Shown here: positions 1-9,014 of the stretch, one piece after another
How positions within the stretch are numbered: the first letter of the stretch is position 1
Layout: each line of letters begins with the position of its first letter
Assembly: GCA_038748775.1 (NCBI GenBank)
Contig: JBCDIT010000005.1
Coordinates: 62,001 to 126,000 of the forward strand
From: DAIQNV01 sp038748775
GTDB lineage: Bacteria > Planctomycetota > Phycisphaerae > Phycisphaerales > UBA1924
Direction: 5' to 3'
DNA length: 64,000 bases
The notes under the pieces: model-generated
What the model was told of the DNA's origin: nothing
Databases searched by the model: none
What the model saw: the letters and a program-made list of their open reading frames with translations, nothing else
Translations under genes and position numbers: made by a program

Positions 1-2
1 TC

Positions 3-635
3 GCTCACCAAATCGCGATGGCCTTGGGCTATGTCGGCCTCGTTGGGCAGAACCGGGTCGGCGTGAGCGTCTTCGGGAGGCCCGGCGAGGGCCTCCGCCG
101 CGTCTCCGGGCTTCGGGGCCGGCGGGCGGTCGAACGCCTCAGCGCGTTCTTGCTCGAGAGCCTACGGCCGGTGCCGCACGACGCGGAGGCCGACCCGCCG
201 CTCGACTTCGCCTCCGGCCTCCGCCGGGTCGCGCTCGACCGAGGAGGGAAGGGTGTGCTCGTCCTCCTCAGCGATCTCCTAGTGCGCGACGGGCTGAACC
301 GTGGACTCACCGACATCGGCATCGCGGCCTCCAAAGGGAGCCTCGACGCGTTTTGCTTGCAACTCTTGAGCCCGGGTGAACTCGACCCAGCCAGCGAACG
401 CGACCGAGGCCTCGTCGGAGACCTCCGTCTCACCGACGCAGAGTCTGGGGCGCCCGCCGAAGTGACCCTTTCGAAGGACCTGCTGGAGCGGTACGAGAGA
501 CGGCTTCGACTGCACGTCGATGACGTCGCAACGCTCTGTGCGTCGAGATCGATCGATCACCTTGTCGTGTCGACCGACACACCGGTCGATCGCCTGGTCT
601 TGCAGAACCTTCGCCGTCGAGGCGTCGTCGGCTGA
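3..635 (+). CDS. DUF58 domain-containing protein, C-terminal part (5' end outside window)
   Basis: The reading frame is open from the first bases of the window, so the start lies upstream and about 210 C-terminal residues are visible. The opening residues (AHQIAMALGYVGLVGQNRVGV) match the part of DUF58 proteins that follows the metal-binding-like segment. The later stretch VLVLLSDLLVRDGL is the hydrophobic strand and Asp of the von Willebrand A-like fold. DUF58 proteins usually sit beside MoxR AAA ATPases and are thought to act in chaperone-like or envelope complexes; the partner would be upstream, out of view. The gene is followed by a hairpin that probably ends transcription from both sides. 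Confidence 0.75.
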   Translation, partial: AHQIAMALGYVGLVGQNRVGVSVFGRPGEGLRRVSGLRGRRAVERLSAFLLESLRPVPHDAEADPPLDFASGLRRVALDRGGKGVLVLLSDLLVRDGLNRGLTDIGIAASKGSLDAFCLQLLSPGELDPASERDRGLVGDLRLTDAESGAPAEVTLSKDLLERYERRLRLHVDDVATLCASRSIDHLVVSTDTPVDRLVLQNLRRRGVVG

Positions 636-650
636 ATCCGAAAACAACAA

Positions 651-670
651 CGCCCGGGTGTCCCCGGGCG
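651..670. terminator. Inverted repeat between convergent genes, likely bidirectional terminator
   Basis: CGCCCGGG and CCCGGGCG form an 8-bp perfect stem with a 4-nt loop, 15 nt after the DUF58 stop and 25 nt from the end of the convergent PEP-CTERM gene. There is an A-rich run (aaaacaacaa) on the left and a short T run (cgtttg) on the right, so it can serve either strand. Confidence 0.6.
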
Positions 671-695
671 TCGTTTGATCGGTGTGACTCGGCGA

Positions 696-1406
696 TCAGC
701 GACGGCGACGCATCGCGACGAGCCCACCCAGGCCGAAGAGGGCCGCGGCGCCCGGGGCTGGCACGATCTCGTAGGTGTAGATCACCTCGACCGAGATGGT
801 GATGTCGACCGGCGTGCCGGCGAACGACACGCCTCCAACGCCACCGGCGTTGAAGATCGACAGCGCGGTGAAGTCAATGTCGAACTGACCAGCGCCCTCG
901 AACAGCGAGGCGAGCGGCTGCGTGAAGAACTCGCTGTTCGTGTCGCTCACGTTGACACCGAGCAGCTCGCCGAAGTCGGGGTCGCCCGGCTCGTTGTTAA
1001 AGTTCGAGTCATCGTCGCCGTTGTTCGCGGCCAGGTTGAAGCTGGTCGTGGTCACCGGGGCGACGTCCGGCAGGGCGACCGCGAGGGCGTCCGATGAAAG
1101 GACAACCGACGCGCCGAGTTCGGCCAAGTTGATGACGGCGGGGTCGAGACCATCGTTGTCGACCTGGAGAAGGCCGTTTTCGATTTCAGCGGTCGCGACA
1201 ATCTCTGCCGAGATCAGGTTGACAAAGGCAGGATCGCCGAAGTCAGCCGCGTTGAAGTAGTCGAAAAGGAACGAATCGACACCGGCGGTCACGTCCGAGG
1301 TGAAGTTCGGGACACCCGAGAACGAGGCCAACTGGGTCGACGTGAGCTGGGCCGAAGCGAGACCGGTGGTCGCGACGAGCACCGCCGCAGCAAAGGAACG
1401 ATTCAT
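696..1406 (-). CDS. Secreted protein with PEP-CTERM-like sorting tail
   Basis: The product is 236 aa from the ATG at 1406, which is preceded by GAGAGGAG. A longer frame exists upstream, but this start gives a proper signal peptide (MNRSFAAAVLVATTGLASA). The mature part is Asp/Asn-rich and low in Lys, as in surface proteins. The last about 25 residues are PAPG, a hydrophobic helix and RRRR, the layout of PEP-CTERM/exosortase-type sorting signals. The middle has no recognised catalytic motif, so the function is unknown. It is probably exported and processed by a sortase-like enzyme encoded elsewhere. Confidence 0.75.
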   Translation of the reverse strand: MNRSFAAAVLVATTGLASAQLTSTQLASFSGVPNFTSDVTAGVDSFLFDYFNAADFGDPAFVNLISAEIVATAEIENGLLQVDNDGLDPAVINLAELGASVVLSSDALAVALPDVAPVTTTSFNLAANNGDDDSNFNNEPGDPDFGELLGVNVSDTNSEFFTQPLASLFEGAGQFDIDFTALSIFNAGGVGGVSFAGTPVDITISVEVIYTYEIVPAPGAAALFGLGGLVAMRRRR

Positions 1407-1578
1407 CAGATTCTCCTCTCGCGATATCTCGAGCGGAGATCCCCCCCCGCGCGAGCGCAATGACACAAGAACAGTGCCTTGGCTCGTCTCCGCACGGAGG
1501 ATACCAGAAAAACTAGGGTGAACCACCAATCCGCGAATCAACGGCGCAGATTCACGTGAATCCGGCCACCCGCCCAAA

Positions 1579-2307
1579 TCAGACCTGATCCGAGAGCTTG
1601 CCCTGGAACTGTTCGAGGTCACCCTGCCGTCCGAGGATCTGATCGATCACGCCTCGATATTCGGGGGATGGTTGAGGCGGCGCAGCCCCTCCGAGCAACT
1701 CCGCGTACACCTCGTCGGTGAGCCCGAGATACATCCGCATCGCGTAGTCGTACACCGCGTCGTCCTCATCGCGGCTCAAGTCCAGCTTGAGCTCGTTGAT
1801 GATCTTCGTGCCCAGCGCGATGAACGCGTCGAACGTCTCCTGCGATGCTCGCCCCTGAATCCACGCGCCGATCGGGCCGCGGAACGGAGGCTTGGCCATC
1901 TCGGTCCCGGGCTTCTTGGTCACCTGGCACATGAACGAGCCCGAGGTCGCCGTCGCAGCCGTTGGCTTGGTCGCGATTTCAGGGATCGGCCGCCCGAGTT
2001 TCTCGAGCAGGTCGCCCATCGCGTTCCGGGGCATCAGGTCACCACGCTCGGCCGCGACGCGATAACCCCGGTCGAGCATCTCGGCGGCATCATCTGCCCG
2101 CTGGTCGGCCATCAGGGCCGCGCCGGCGAGCTGATACGCCTTGCTGAGATTCGGATTGACGTCGATGGCCTTCTGGTAGGTCGCGGCGGCGTCGGCGTAC
2201 CGACCCACTTTGTTGTACTCGCCGGCGAGGCTGAAAATCGCGATATCGTTGTCGGGTTCCTCCGCGACGAGCGCCTCGAACCGCCGAATCCGTTCATCCT
2301 GATCCAT
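1579..2307 (-). CDS. TPR protein fused to a YggX-like Fe(II)-trafficking domain
   Basis: 242 aa. Residues about 1-110 are TPR-like helical repeats (DNDIAIFSLAGEYNKVGRYADAA; NPNLSKAYQLAGAALM). Residues about 125-200 resemble the small iron-trafficking protein YggX: a Cys followed by Lys (MCQVTKKPG), the loop PPFRGPIG, an I-x-x-x-x-S helix, an INELKL-like segment and a C-terminal helix. YggX normally stands alone at about 90 aa and protects Fe-S clusters from oxidative damage. Here the TPR part may tether it to a partner. The gene is divergent from the CPBP protease gene. The TPR call is firm; the YggX call rests on motif order. Confidence 0.65.
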   Translation of the reverse strand: MDQDERIRRFEALVAEEPDNDIAIFSLAGEYNKVGRYADAAATYQKAIDVNPNLSKAYQLAGAALMADQRADDAAEMLDRGYRVAAERGDLMPRNAMGDLLEKLGRPIPEIATKPTAATATSGSFMCQVTKKPGTEMAKPPFRGPIGAWIQGRASQETFDAFIALGTKIINELKLDLSRDEDDAVYDYAMRMYLGLTDEVYAELLGGAAPPQPSPEYRGVIDQILGRQGDLEQFQGKLSDQV

Positions 2308-2365
2308 ACTGGCTCCTTACCCCGGGTCGGGGCTCGGTACGCTACGCCCGTGTAAGGAGCGCCGC

Positions 2366-3805
2366 GTGAAGCCAAGCCGTATGCCAGCACAATCCGCCGC
2401 GAATGACGATCGATTCGGGCCTCCGGCGGTCTGGGTAGCGTTCTCGATTGTCATCGTGGTGGCGCTCGCCGCGGTGCAGCACATCGGGATCGCCCAGTCG
2501 TCAGCCAAGGCGTCTGACGCGACGGCTCAGCGGGCTTTCAACGAGTCGTTCGCACCGCCGGCCCTCGACGAGTTCTCGCTCCTGTGTCGCTCAACGCTCA
2601 AGTACAGCGGGCTCGACGTGTTCTCGACCAAGTCCGAGTCGGAGGCGGAGGTCGAGTCGCTCCGCGAGTTCGCACGCACCGCGGCCGAGCGGATCCGGCT
2701 CGCCCCGGTTGCCGCCGAGATGCTCGACACCGACGCGGCGCTCGCTGAACTCGAACGACTCGAAGAAGAGATCAACCCGAACGCGGAGCTTGTCCGCGAT
2801 CTCGCATGGTTTGTCACGCTCTACGAAGATGGCCCCGAGGCTCTGCGCGAAGCCGACACTCAGGCGTACCTCAAGCGCCACGGCTGGTTCGCAGAGCTCG
2901 CGCTCGCCCAAGTGTCCGGCGAATCGACCGCGCGGTTCACAACCGGCGGAGCCCGTCTGACAAAGTTCTCGTTCTGGATGTTCGCGTTCCGCGTCGTTCT
3001 GTTCCTCGTCGGGATCGTCGCGCTGCTCTACACGCTGACCCAGCTCCGGGGTCTCTCGGCGTCGGTTTCGAGTGTGCCGGTCGGAACGCCCTTTCTGCTG
3101 TCCTTCGCCGCCTTCGCGGGAATGGGCGTGTTCTTCATCGGGTTCGACATCCTTGCGCTTGTCATGGGATCGACCGCGTCCGGAGGCGTGTTCTTCGTCT
3201 TGGCCCAGATCACGAGCTGGGCCGCCCTCCTGACGGTGTTTCTCCCTCGCCTGATGGGCGTCTCCGATGGCATCTTCCGGGCCGCGATCGGACTCGATAC
3301 CGGGAACGGGGCGTTGAACGAAACCGGGATCGGATTCCGGGGGTACGTCGTCGACGTCGGCTTCGCGTTCGTGGTCGGGATCGTGCTGGGCATCGTTATG
3401 AGCTTTTTCCCGTCGGACGACGCCCCTTCGGTGGTCGGGGAGCTCCCGATCTTCGAGCATCCGCTCCCACCGACGTGGGGCGCCATCATCCTCTCCACCA
3501 TCGGCGCTGTCGTGTGGGCTCCGATCGTCGAGGAGCTCGTTTTCCGGGGCGTTCTCTTCGCCTGGCTCCGTCCCCGGGTAGGCGCCGTTTGGACCATCGT
3601 GATCACCGCCGTCGCGTTCGGCGCCATCCACCCCTACGGGATCCAGGGCATCGTCCAAGTCACCGCCGGCGGGATCGTCTACGGCATCCTCCGCGAATGG
3701 CGGGGCTCGCTCATCGCGCCCATGGTCGCGCATTTCCTCAACAACGCCATCATCTCGTTCGAGCAGATCGGCTCGGTCTACCTCGTGATGAGCCCGGCGG
3801 GGTAA
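2366..3805 (+). CDS. CPBP (CAAX/Rce1-like) family intramembrane protease
   Basis: 479 aa from a GTG start placed 5 nt after AAGGAGC. One N-terminal membrane segment (residues about 15-35) precedes a soluble helical region of about 160 residues, then about seven membrane helices. The last third has the family's three signature motifs: EELVFRG (about residue 390; EExxxR), the His of AFGAIHPYG (about 421) and the His/Asn pair of VAHFLNN (about 455). These form the glutamate/histidine intramembrane active site. The CPBP domain itself is about 200 aa, so the large N-terminal region is an addition. Substrate unknown. It lies 21 bp upstream of pyrD and may be co-transcribed with it. Confidence 0.85.
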   Translation: MKPSRMPAQSAANDDRFGPPAVWVAFSIVIVVALAAVQHIGIAQSSAKASDATAQRAFNESFAPPALDEFSLLCRSTLKYSGLDVFSTKSESEAEVESLREFARTAAERIRLAPVAAEMLDTDAALAELERLEEEINPNAELVRDLAWFVTLYEDGPEALREADTQAYLKRHGWFAELALAQVSGESTARFTTGGARLTKFSFWMFAFRVVLFLVGIVALLYTLTQLRGLSASVSSVPVGTPFLLSFAAFAGMGVFFIGFDILALVMGSTASGGVFFVLAQITSWAALLTVFLPRLMGVSDGIFRAAIGLDTGNGALNETGIGFRGYVVDVGFAFVVGIVLGIVMSFFPSDDAPSVVGELPIFEHPLPPTWGAIILSTIGAVVWAPIVEELVFRGVLFAWLRPRVGAVWTIVITAVAFGAIHPYGIQGIVQVTAGGIVYGILREWRGSLIAPMVAHFLNNAIISFEQIGSVYLVMSPAG

Positions 3806-3826
3806 GGCCCGCTATCGTGCCGCGTC

Positions 3827-4798
3827 GTGGACGCGCTCTCCGTCGATCTCGCAGGTCTGAAGCTCTCGGCCCCGGTGCTGCTCGCGGCAGGAACCGCCGG
3901 GACGATCGATGAGTTCGAGGGCGTCGTCGATCTCAGCAAGGTCGGGGCGCTCGTCACCAAATCCATCACGCCGGAGCCGCGCGAGGGCAACGCGCCCTGG
4001 CGCGTCGCCCCGCTCAAGGCGGGCATGCTCAACGCGATCGGCCTCGCCAACCCGGGCATCGAGCGCTTCTGTTCCGAGCACGCGCCCCGCATCGCCCAGA
4101 TGCCCTGCCCCGTCGTTGTCTCCGTCGCCGGATTCAGCGTCGAGGACTACGTCCACGCCGCAGGGGCGGTTGACCAGTTGGGCGTCGCCGCCGCGATCGA
4201 ACTCAATGTCAGCTGCCCCAACGTTCACGGCACCGAGTTCGGAGCCGACCCGGCGCTCCTCAGCGAGGTCGTTAAAGCCGTCCGCGAAGCGACACCCAAC
4301 ACCAGGATTTTCGCGAAGCTCCCCCCGGTAGTCGTTGCGACGCCGAACTCGATCGTCGACCTGGCCAGATCCGCGATCGAACCGGCGGGCTCCGCCCCCT
4401 CCGGACCGAACCAACGCCCGGGTGTCGACGGGCTCACGCTCTGCAACACCACGCCCGGGATGGCCATCGACGTTCGGACACGCAAACCCAAGATCGGCAA
4501 CGTGACCGGCGGGCTTTCCGGCCCCTCGGTGCACAACGCGGTCGTTCGCCTTGTTCACCTCGCCTACACAGGCGTCGCCCGCGATTCGGGCACACCCATC
4601 ATCGGGCTCGGGGGCGTTCTGGCCTGGGACGACGCGGCTGAGTTGATCCTCGCGGGCGCAAGCGCCGTGCAGATCGGAACCGCGCTGTTCGTCGACGTCC
4701 GGACACCGGCCAAGGTCACCAAGGGCCTCGAACGGTGGGTGCGCGACCAGCGTGCCGATCGCGTGTCCGCCCTCGTCGGGGCGATGCACACGGAGTAG
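3827..4798 (+). CDS. pyrD: Dihydroorotate dehydrogenase, class 1 (PyrD)
   Basis: 323 aa from a GTG start. It has the FMN-binding TIM-barrel of class 1 dihydroorotate dehydrogenases: NPVLLAAGT-like opening (APVLLAAGTAG), NAIGLANPG, the catalytic Cys in ELNVSCPNVHG (about residue 130), TPGMAID, GGLSGP and the C-terminal phosphate-binding IGLGGV and AVQIGTALF. It oxidises dihydroorotate to orotate in pyrimidine synthesis. A Cys base marks class 1 rather than the membrane-bound class 2 (Ser). The subclass 1B partner PyrK is not adjacent. An insertion rich in Pro/Ala (about 185-200) is unusual. It ends 6 bp from the convergent smc gene. Confidence 0.93.
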   Translation: MDALSVDLAGLKLSAPVLLAAGTAGTIDEFEGVVDLSKVGALVTKSITPEPREGNAPWRVAPLKAGMLNAIGLANPGIERFCSEHAPRIAQMPCPVVVSVAGFSVEDYVHAAGAVDQLGVAAAIELNVSCPNVHGTEFGADPALLSEVVKAVREATPNTRIFAKLPPVVVATPNSIVDLARSAIEPAGSAPSGPNQRPGVDGLTLCNTTPGMAIDVRTRKPKIGNVTGGLSGPSVHNAVVRLVHLAYTGVARDSGTPIIGLGGVLAWDDAAELILAGASAVQIGTALFVDVRTPAKVTKGLERWVRDQRADRVSALVGAMHTE

Positions 4799-4804
4799 CG
4801 TCGA

Positions 4805-7800
4805 TCACCCGTCGGCAGAAACCTCGACCGGCCCTTCGCCCTTCCGCATCCGCCCGAGGGTTTTGCGCAATGCCGCGCTCGGGAGTTCCTGCTTCTTCGG
4901 TTCCGGTTCGGGAGGCGGCGACTTGAGCGCTTCGGCGGACACCGAGCCGTCCTTGCCGACCTGATCGAACTTCACGCTCACGCGGCTCGAGACGCCTCGT
5001 TCGCGCTGGGTTACGCCGTACATGTGGTCGCAGATCTGCATCGTCCGCTTATTGTGCGTGATGACGATGAAGCGGCTGAAGCTCGTAAATTCGCGGATGA
5101 CGCCGCCGAACCGCGCGACGTTGGCTTCGTCCAAAGCCGCGTCGACTTCGTCGAGCACACAGAAGCAGCTCGGCTTGCTCCGGAAGATGCTCATAAGCAA
5201 CGCGACCGCCGTGAGTGTCTTCTCGCCGCCCGACAACTGGCTGATGCTCCGCGGCTCCTTACCCGGGGGCTTGGCGATGACCTCGATCCCGCTCTCGAGC
5301 AGGTCGACCTCGTCGGTCTGTACCTTCTGCCCGTCGACTTCCTTGATGAGGGGCATGAGCCTGACTTCGGCACGCCCGCCACCGAAGAGCTTGCGGAACA
5401 TCCCGTCTTGCCCGCCGAAGTGGCCCTGGATCCTGGCGAAGACCTCGCCAAACCGGGCCTTGCTCGCCTCGTTGAGCGTCTCGATCAGCTCGACGAGGCG
5501 TGCCCTCGCCTCGTCGATATCCGCGAGCTGGGCGACAAGTTCTTCGTTCTTCTCCGCGAGCGTATCTTCCTCTGCGATCGCGTCGATGTTCACGTTGCCG
5601 AGCTTCTTGATCTCGCTTTTGAGGACGTTGATCCGGGCCTGGGAGTCGGGCACGTCCACTGGCGCGACATCGCCCGGGGCGACCACAACGCGGTAGTCGA
5701 CGTACTCACCCGCGAGATCGATACCGATGTCTTCGTGCGCACGTTCCTCGAGGTGCTCACGCCGCACCTCTTGCTCCCGGCGCGTGCCCTCGATCCCGTT
5801 CCAGTCGCGCTCGACCAACCTTGCGCGGTCGCGTGCCTTGCCAAGCTCGGACCCGATCGCCTCAACCCGTTCGCTCGCCGCCTTGACGGTGTCCCCGAGC
5901 CCCGACGCCGCCTCCGCCATCTGCGCGGCCTGTACGCGGCTCGACTCGCGCTCCGCCTCCGCGGCGTTCACCGTCTCGGAGTGCCGATCGCGGCGCTCCG
6001 TGGCTTCGGCGACGTGACGCTCGTGCTCGGAGGCGCGACGCTTTGCGGTCTCCACCTCGGTTTCGAGCCTCCGGGCCTCCCGCCGACTCGCCGACGTCTG
6101 CTCGCCCAGCCGGCCGACCTCGACCCTCGCCTTGGCGAGCGCATCGCCCGCACGCTCCGCGTCCGCCTCCGCTTCGCTGGCGGTCGCTTCGTGGGTGGCG
6201 ACCGCCTGGCGATGCTCGCCGGCGAGCCCGTCAAATTTCCGGGCTCGATCGGTCAACTCGGTCAGCTGGGCCCCGATCGTCTCGCCCTGCGCCGAGAGCT
6301 CATCGGTTTCCTCACGAACGCTCTTCAGGTCGCGCTCGTTCCGGGCCAGCTCGGCCCGTTCGCGTTCGAGCGTCGACGCCAGCTTGGCCGCGACGCTCTT
6401 CGCGTCGGCGAGCTCGCGTTCCGCAGCTCCACGCTCGCCCTGAACCGCCGCGAGACGTGCGTCCGTCGCCGCGAGGCGTGACCGTTCCGATTCAACGTGG
6501 GTGGTCAGCGCGTCGACCCGGGTCTCGAGCTCTTGCAACGCCGCGGCTCGGGCCAAGACACCCGTTTCGCCCGAGACGGACCTCGGACCCACGGTCATCG
6601 TTCCGTCGGTATCGAGCGTTTCGCCCGACGACGTAACGAACCTTGCCCTCGTCAGCCCGCTCGCGCGGAGCATGTGGGCCGCATCGAGGTCGCCCACCGC
6701 AAGGCACGAACCAAGCACACGATCGAGCAGCTCGGCCAGACCTGCCGGCGCGTCGGCTTTGGTTCGCACGATCGATCGCACGCGATGCACCCTCGCGGAG
6801 AGCAGCACGGCGTCGGCGTCGGCCATCCCCTCATCGCCCGAGCCGGTTTCCGCGAGCACCGCGAGGCGCACCCGACCGGGCAGGGCGTCCAGCTCCTCTC
6901 GCGTCGGCATCTCCCCCGGCGTGCGCACGATCAACGCGTCGAGCAGATCGCCCAACGCCGCCTCGACGAGCGAAGCGTGCTCCGTGTCGGCCTCGATCAA
7001 CTCCGCGAGCGGCGCGACGACGCCGGCGAACCCTTCACCGGCATCGCGGCGCTCGAGCGCCGCCTTGGCCGCCTCGCCCAGGCCGGCGCGGGTGCGCACC
7101 AACTCGTCCAGGGTCGCCCGCTTGGCGTCTGCCGCGGCAAGCTCGCGTTCGAGCCCATTGAGCGCCTCGACCTGCTCCGAGCGGTCATCGGCGAGTGTTC
7201 CCGCACGCTCGGCCAGTTCGCTCGCCGAACGCTCGGCGCCCGTGATCCGCTGGCCCGCCGCCGCCGACAGCCGCTCGGTGTCCGAGATCCGCTGACCCAC
7301 GGCCTTGAGTGTGGTTTCCAACTCGTCCCGACGCGAAGCCAGCTTGGCCTCTCGCCCGGAAAGCTGTTCCCGCTCGCGACGTCTCGCTTCGGCCTGGGCT
7401 TCAACGCGTGCGCGGTCGCGTTCGATTTTCTCCAGCGTCGTCCGGGCCTCGGCCAGATCACGCCTTGCCGAAGCAGCGCGCTGAGACGCCGACGATCGTT
7501 GGGCGTTGAGGGTCTCGAGCGAACGCTCCGCGTCCGCGAGCTTTTCGGACAGCGCCGCGAGTTGCTCAGCCGCGTCCGAAGCGTCGGAAGCGAGATCGCT
7601 CACCACCTTCTGCGCTTCGGCGTGCCGCGCCGTTTCGGTCTCGATGGCCTTGTTGGCCTCTTCGATCGACCTCGCGGCCATCGTCGCCCGCTGCTCGGCC
7701 TGCTCCGACCGGTGCCTTGCTTCAGCCGCGGCCCTTTCGAGCCGGCGAAGTTCGCCCTCCGATTCGGCCCTCGCGGCGTCGGCCTCGCGCTTGTCCGATT

Positions 7801-8893
7801 CCAGCTCGGTCACAGCGCGCTGCGTCGCGTCGCGTTCGCCGGCGAGCATCTGCAGTTGGCTCGTCAGCCCTTCGAGCTTGAGGCGGACCTCGTCGTACTG
7901 CTGGAACGCGACCGCGAGCTTGAGCGCCCGCGATTCGTCGTCGAGTTCTTGGAATCGCCTCGCCTTCGCCGCTTGCGTACGCACCGTCTTGAGGCGACGC
8001 TCGGTCGACTCGAGCTGGTCACGCGTGCGAACCAGGTTGGTCTCTGCTCGCTCGAGCTTCCGCGAGGCCTCGATCCGGCGGACCTTGTACTTGGCGACGC
8101 CGGCCGCCTCTTCAAAGATGGTGCGCCGCTCTTGGGGGCTCGCGAGCAGCATCGCGTCGACCTTGCCTTGCTCGATGATCGAGTAGGCGTCGGCGCCGAT
8201 GCCGGTGTCCATAAACAGCTCGCGGATGTCCCGGAGCCTTGCACGCTTCCCGTTGATCAGGTACCGGCTCGTCCCGTCGCGGTACAACTGCCGCTCGACC
8301 GCGACCTCTTCGGCGTCGATCGGCAGAGGCCGGCGGACCCGCCGACGGTCGAGCATCACCTCGCCGATGTTCTCGTCGCCCTCCGCGACCGCTTCGACGT
8401 CTTCCGCCTCGATCTCGACCGGGCCAGTGTTTGGGCTCGCTTCGTGGGTGGGCGTCGCTTCAGTGTTGGGGGCCTGCGTGTTCTCGGGGTTCGAGAATGT
8501 CAGCGTCACCGACGCCATCCCGCCCGGCTTGCGACCGGCCGAACCGGCGAAGATGACGTCGATCATCTCCTTGCCGCGCAGGCTCTTGCTCGAGCGTTCG
8601 CCCAGAACCCACTTAATCGCGTCAACGAGGTTCGACTTGCCGCACCCGTTGGGGCCTACGACGCCGGTGATCGGATCGTCGAACGTGAAGCTGGTCTTGT
8701 CGGCGAAGCTCTTGAAGCCGTGCAATGTCAGGCTGACGAGCCGGAGCCCGCCGGTCGGAGAGACCGAAGCCGCGGTGCCGGCCGCATCCACAAGGGTCTC
8801 TGCGATCAAACCGACCGCAACGGCGCTCGACGCCTCGGCCGAGCCTTGGTCCGCGTTGGAAGTGGGGGATGCCTTCGCCGGGGCGACCGTCAT
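4805..8893 (-). CDS. smc: Chromosome segregation protein SMC
   Basis: 1362 aa, slightly longer than the usual about 1180. The start at 8893 has GGAGG nine bases upstream. An Ala/Ser-rich extension of about 50 residues precedes the standard opening LRLVSLTLHGFKSFADKT. Walker A is GPNGCGKSN (about residue 84). The long coiled coils are interrupted by a hinge (about 620-780, GFAGVVAPLAEL onward). The C-terminal head has the signature LSGGEK (about 1221) and Walker B VLDEVDAALDEA (about 1247). An acidic insert follows Walker A (about residues 130-170). The protein compacts and segregates the chromosome, usually with ScpA and ScpB, which are not in the window. Confidence 0.97.
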   Translation of the reverse strand: MTVAPAKASPTSNADQGSAEASSAVAVGLIAETLVDAAGTAASVSPTGGLRLVSLTLHGFKSFADKTSFTFDDPITGVVGPNGCGKSNLVDAIKWVLGERSSKSLRGKEMIDVIFAGSAGRKPGGMASVTLTFSNPENTQAPNTEATPTHEASPNTGPVEIEAEDVEAVAEGDENIGEVMLDRRRVRRPLPIDAEEVAVERQLYRDGTSRYLINGKRARLRDIRELFMDTGIGADAYSIIEQGKVDAMLLASPQERRTIFEEAAGVAKYKVRRIEASRKLERAETNLVRTRDQLESTERRLKTVRTQAAKARRFQELDDESRALKLAVAFQQYDEVRLKLEGLTSQLQMLAGERDATQRAVTELESDKREADAARAESEGELRRLERAAAEARHRSEQAEQRATMAARSIEEANKAIETETARHAEAQKVVSDLASDASDAAEQLAALSEKLADAERSLETLNAQRSSASQRAASARRDLAEARTTLEKIERDRARVEAQAEARRREREQLSGREAKLASRRDELETTLKAVGQRISDTERLSAAAGQRITGAERSASELAERAGTLADDRSEQVEALNGLERELAAADAKRATLDELVRTRAGLGEAAKAALERRDAGEGFAGVVAPLAELIEADTEHASLVEAALGDLLDALIVRTPGEMPTREELDALPGRVRLAVLAETGSGDEGMADADAVLLSARVHRVRSIVRTKADAPAGLAELLDRVLGSCLAVGDLDAAHMLRASGLTRARFVTSSGETLDTDGTMTVGPRSVSGETGVLARAAALQELETRVDALTTHVESERSRLAATDARLAAVQGERGAAERELADAKSVAAKLASTLERERAELARNERDLKSVREETDELSAQGETIGAQLTELTDRARKFDGLAGEHRQAVATHEATASEAEADAERAGDALAKARVEVGRLGEQTSASRREARRLETEVETAKRRASEHERHVAEATERRDRHSETVNAAEAERESSRVQAAQMAEAASGLGDTVKAASERVEAIGSELGKARDRARLVERDWNGIEGTRREQEVRREHLEERAHEDIGIDLAGEYVDYRVVVAPGDVAPVDVPDSQARINVLKSEIKKLGNVNIDAIAEEDTLAEKNEELVAQLADIDEARARLVELIETLNEASKARFGEVFARIQGHFGGQDGMFRKLFGGGRAEVRLMPLIKEVDGQKVQTDEVDLLESGIEVIAKPPGKEPRSISQLSGGEKTLTAVALLMSIFRSKPSCFCVLDEVDAALDEANVARFGGVIREFTSFSRFIVITHNKRTMQICDHMYGVTQRERGVSSRVSVKFDQVGKDGSVSAEALKSPPPEPEPKKQELPSAALRKTLGRMRKGEGPVEVSADG

Positions 8894-9014
8894 GCTCGCG
8901 GACCTCCGTGTCCTTCCCTGTGAGCACGCAAACGTGCGCAGGGCGTGTCGCGGCCGGCCTCCGTGCCGGCGGATAGAGCACTATATCGAGGCAGCGCACG
9001 CACCGCCGACATGA

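Noticed and set aside
6497..8923. Open frame of 808 codons on the + strand opposite smc
   Set aside because: Shadow frame of the SMC gene; Arg-rich translation without motifs.
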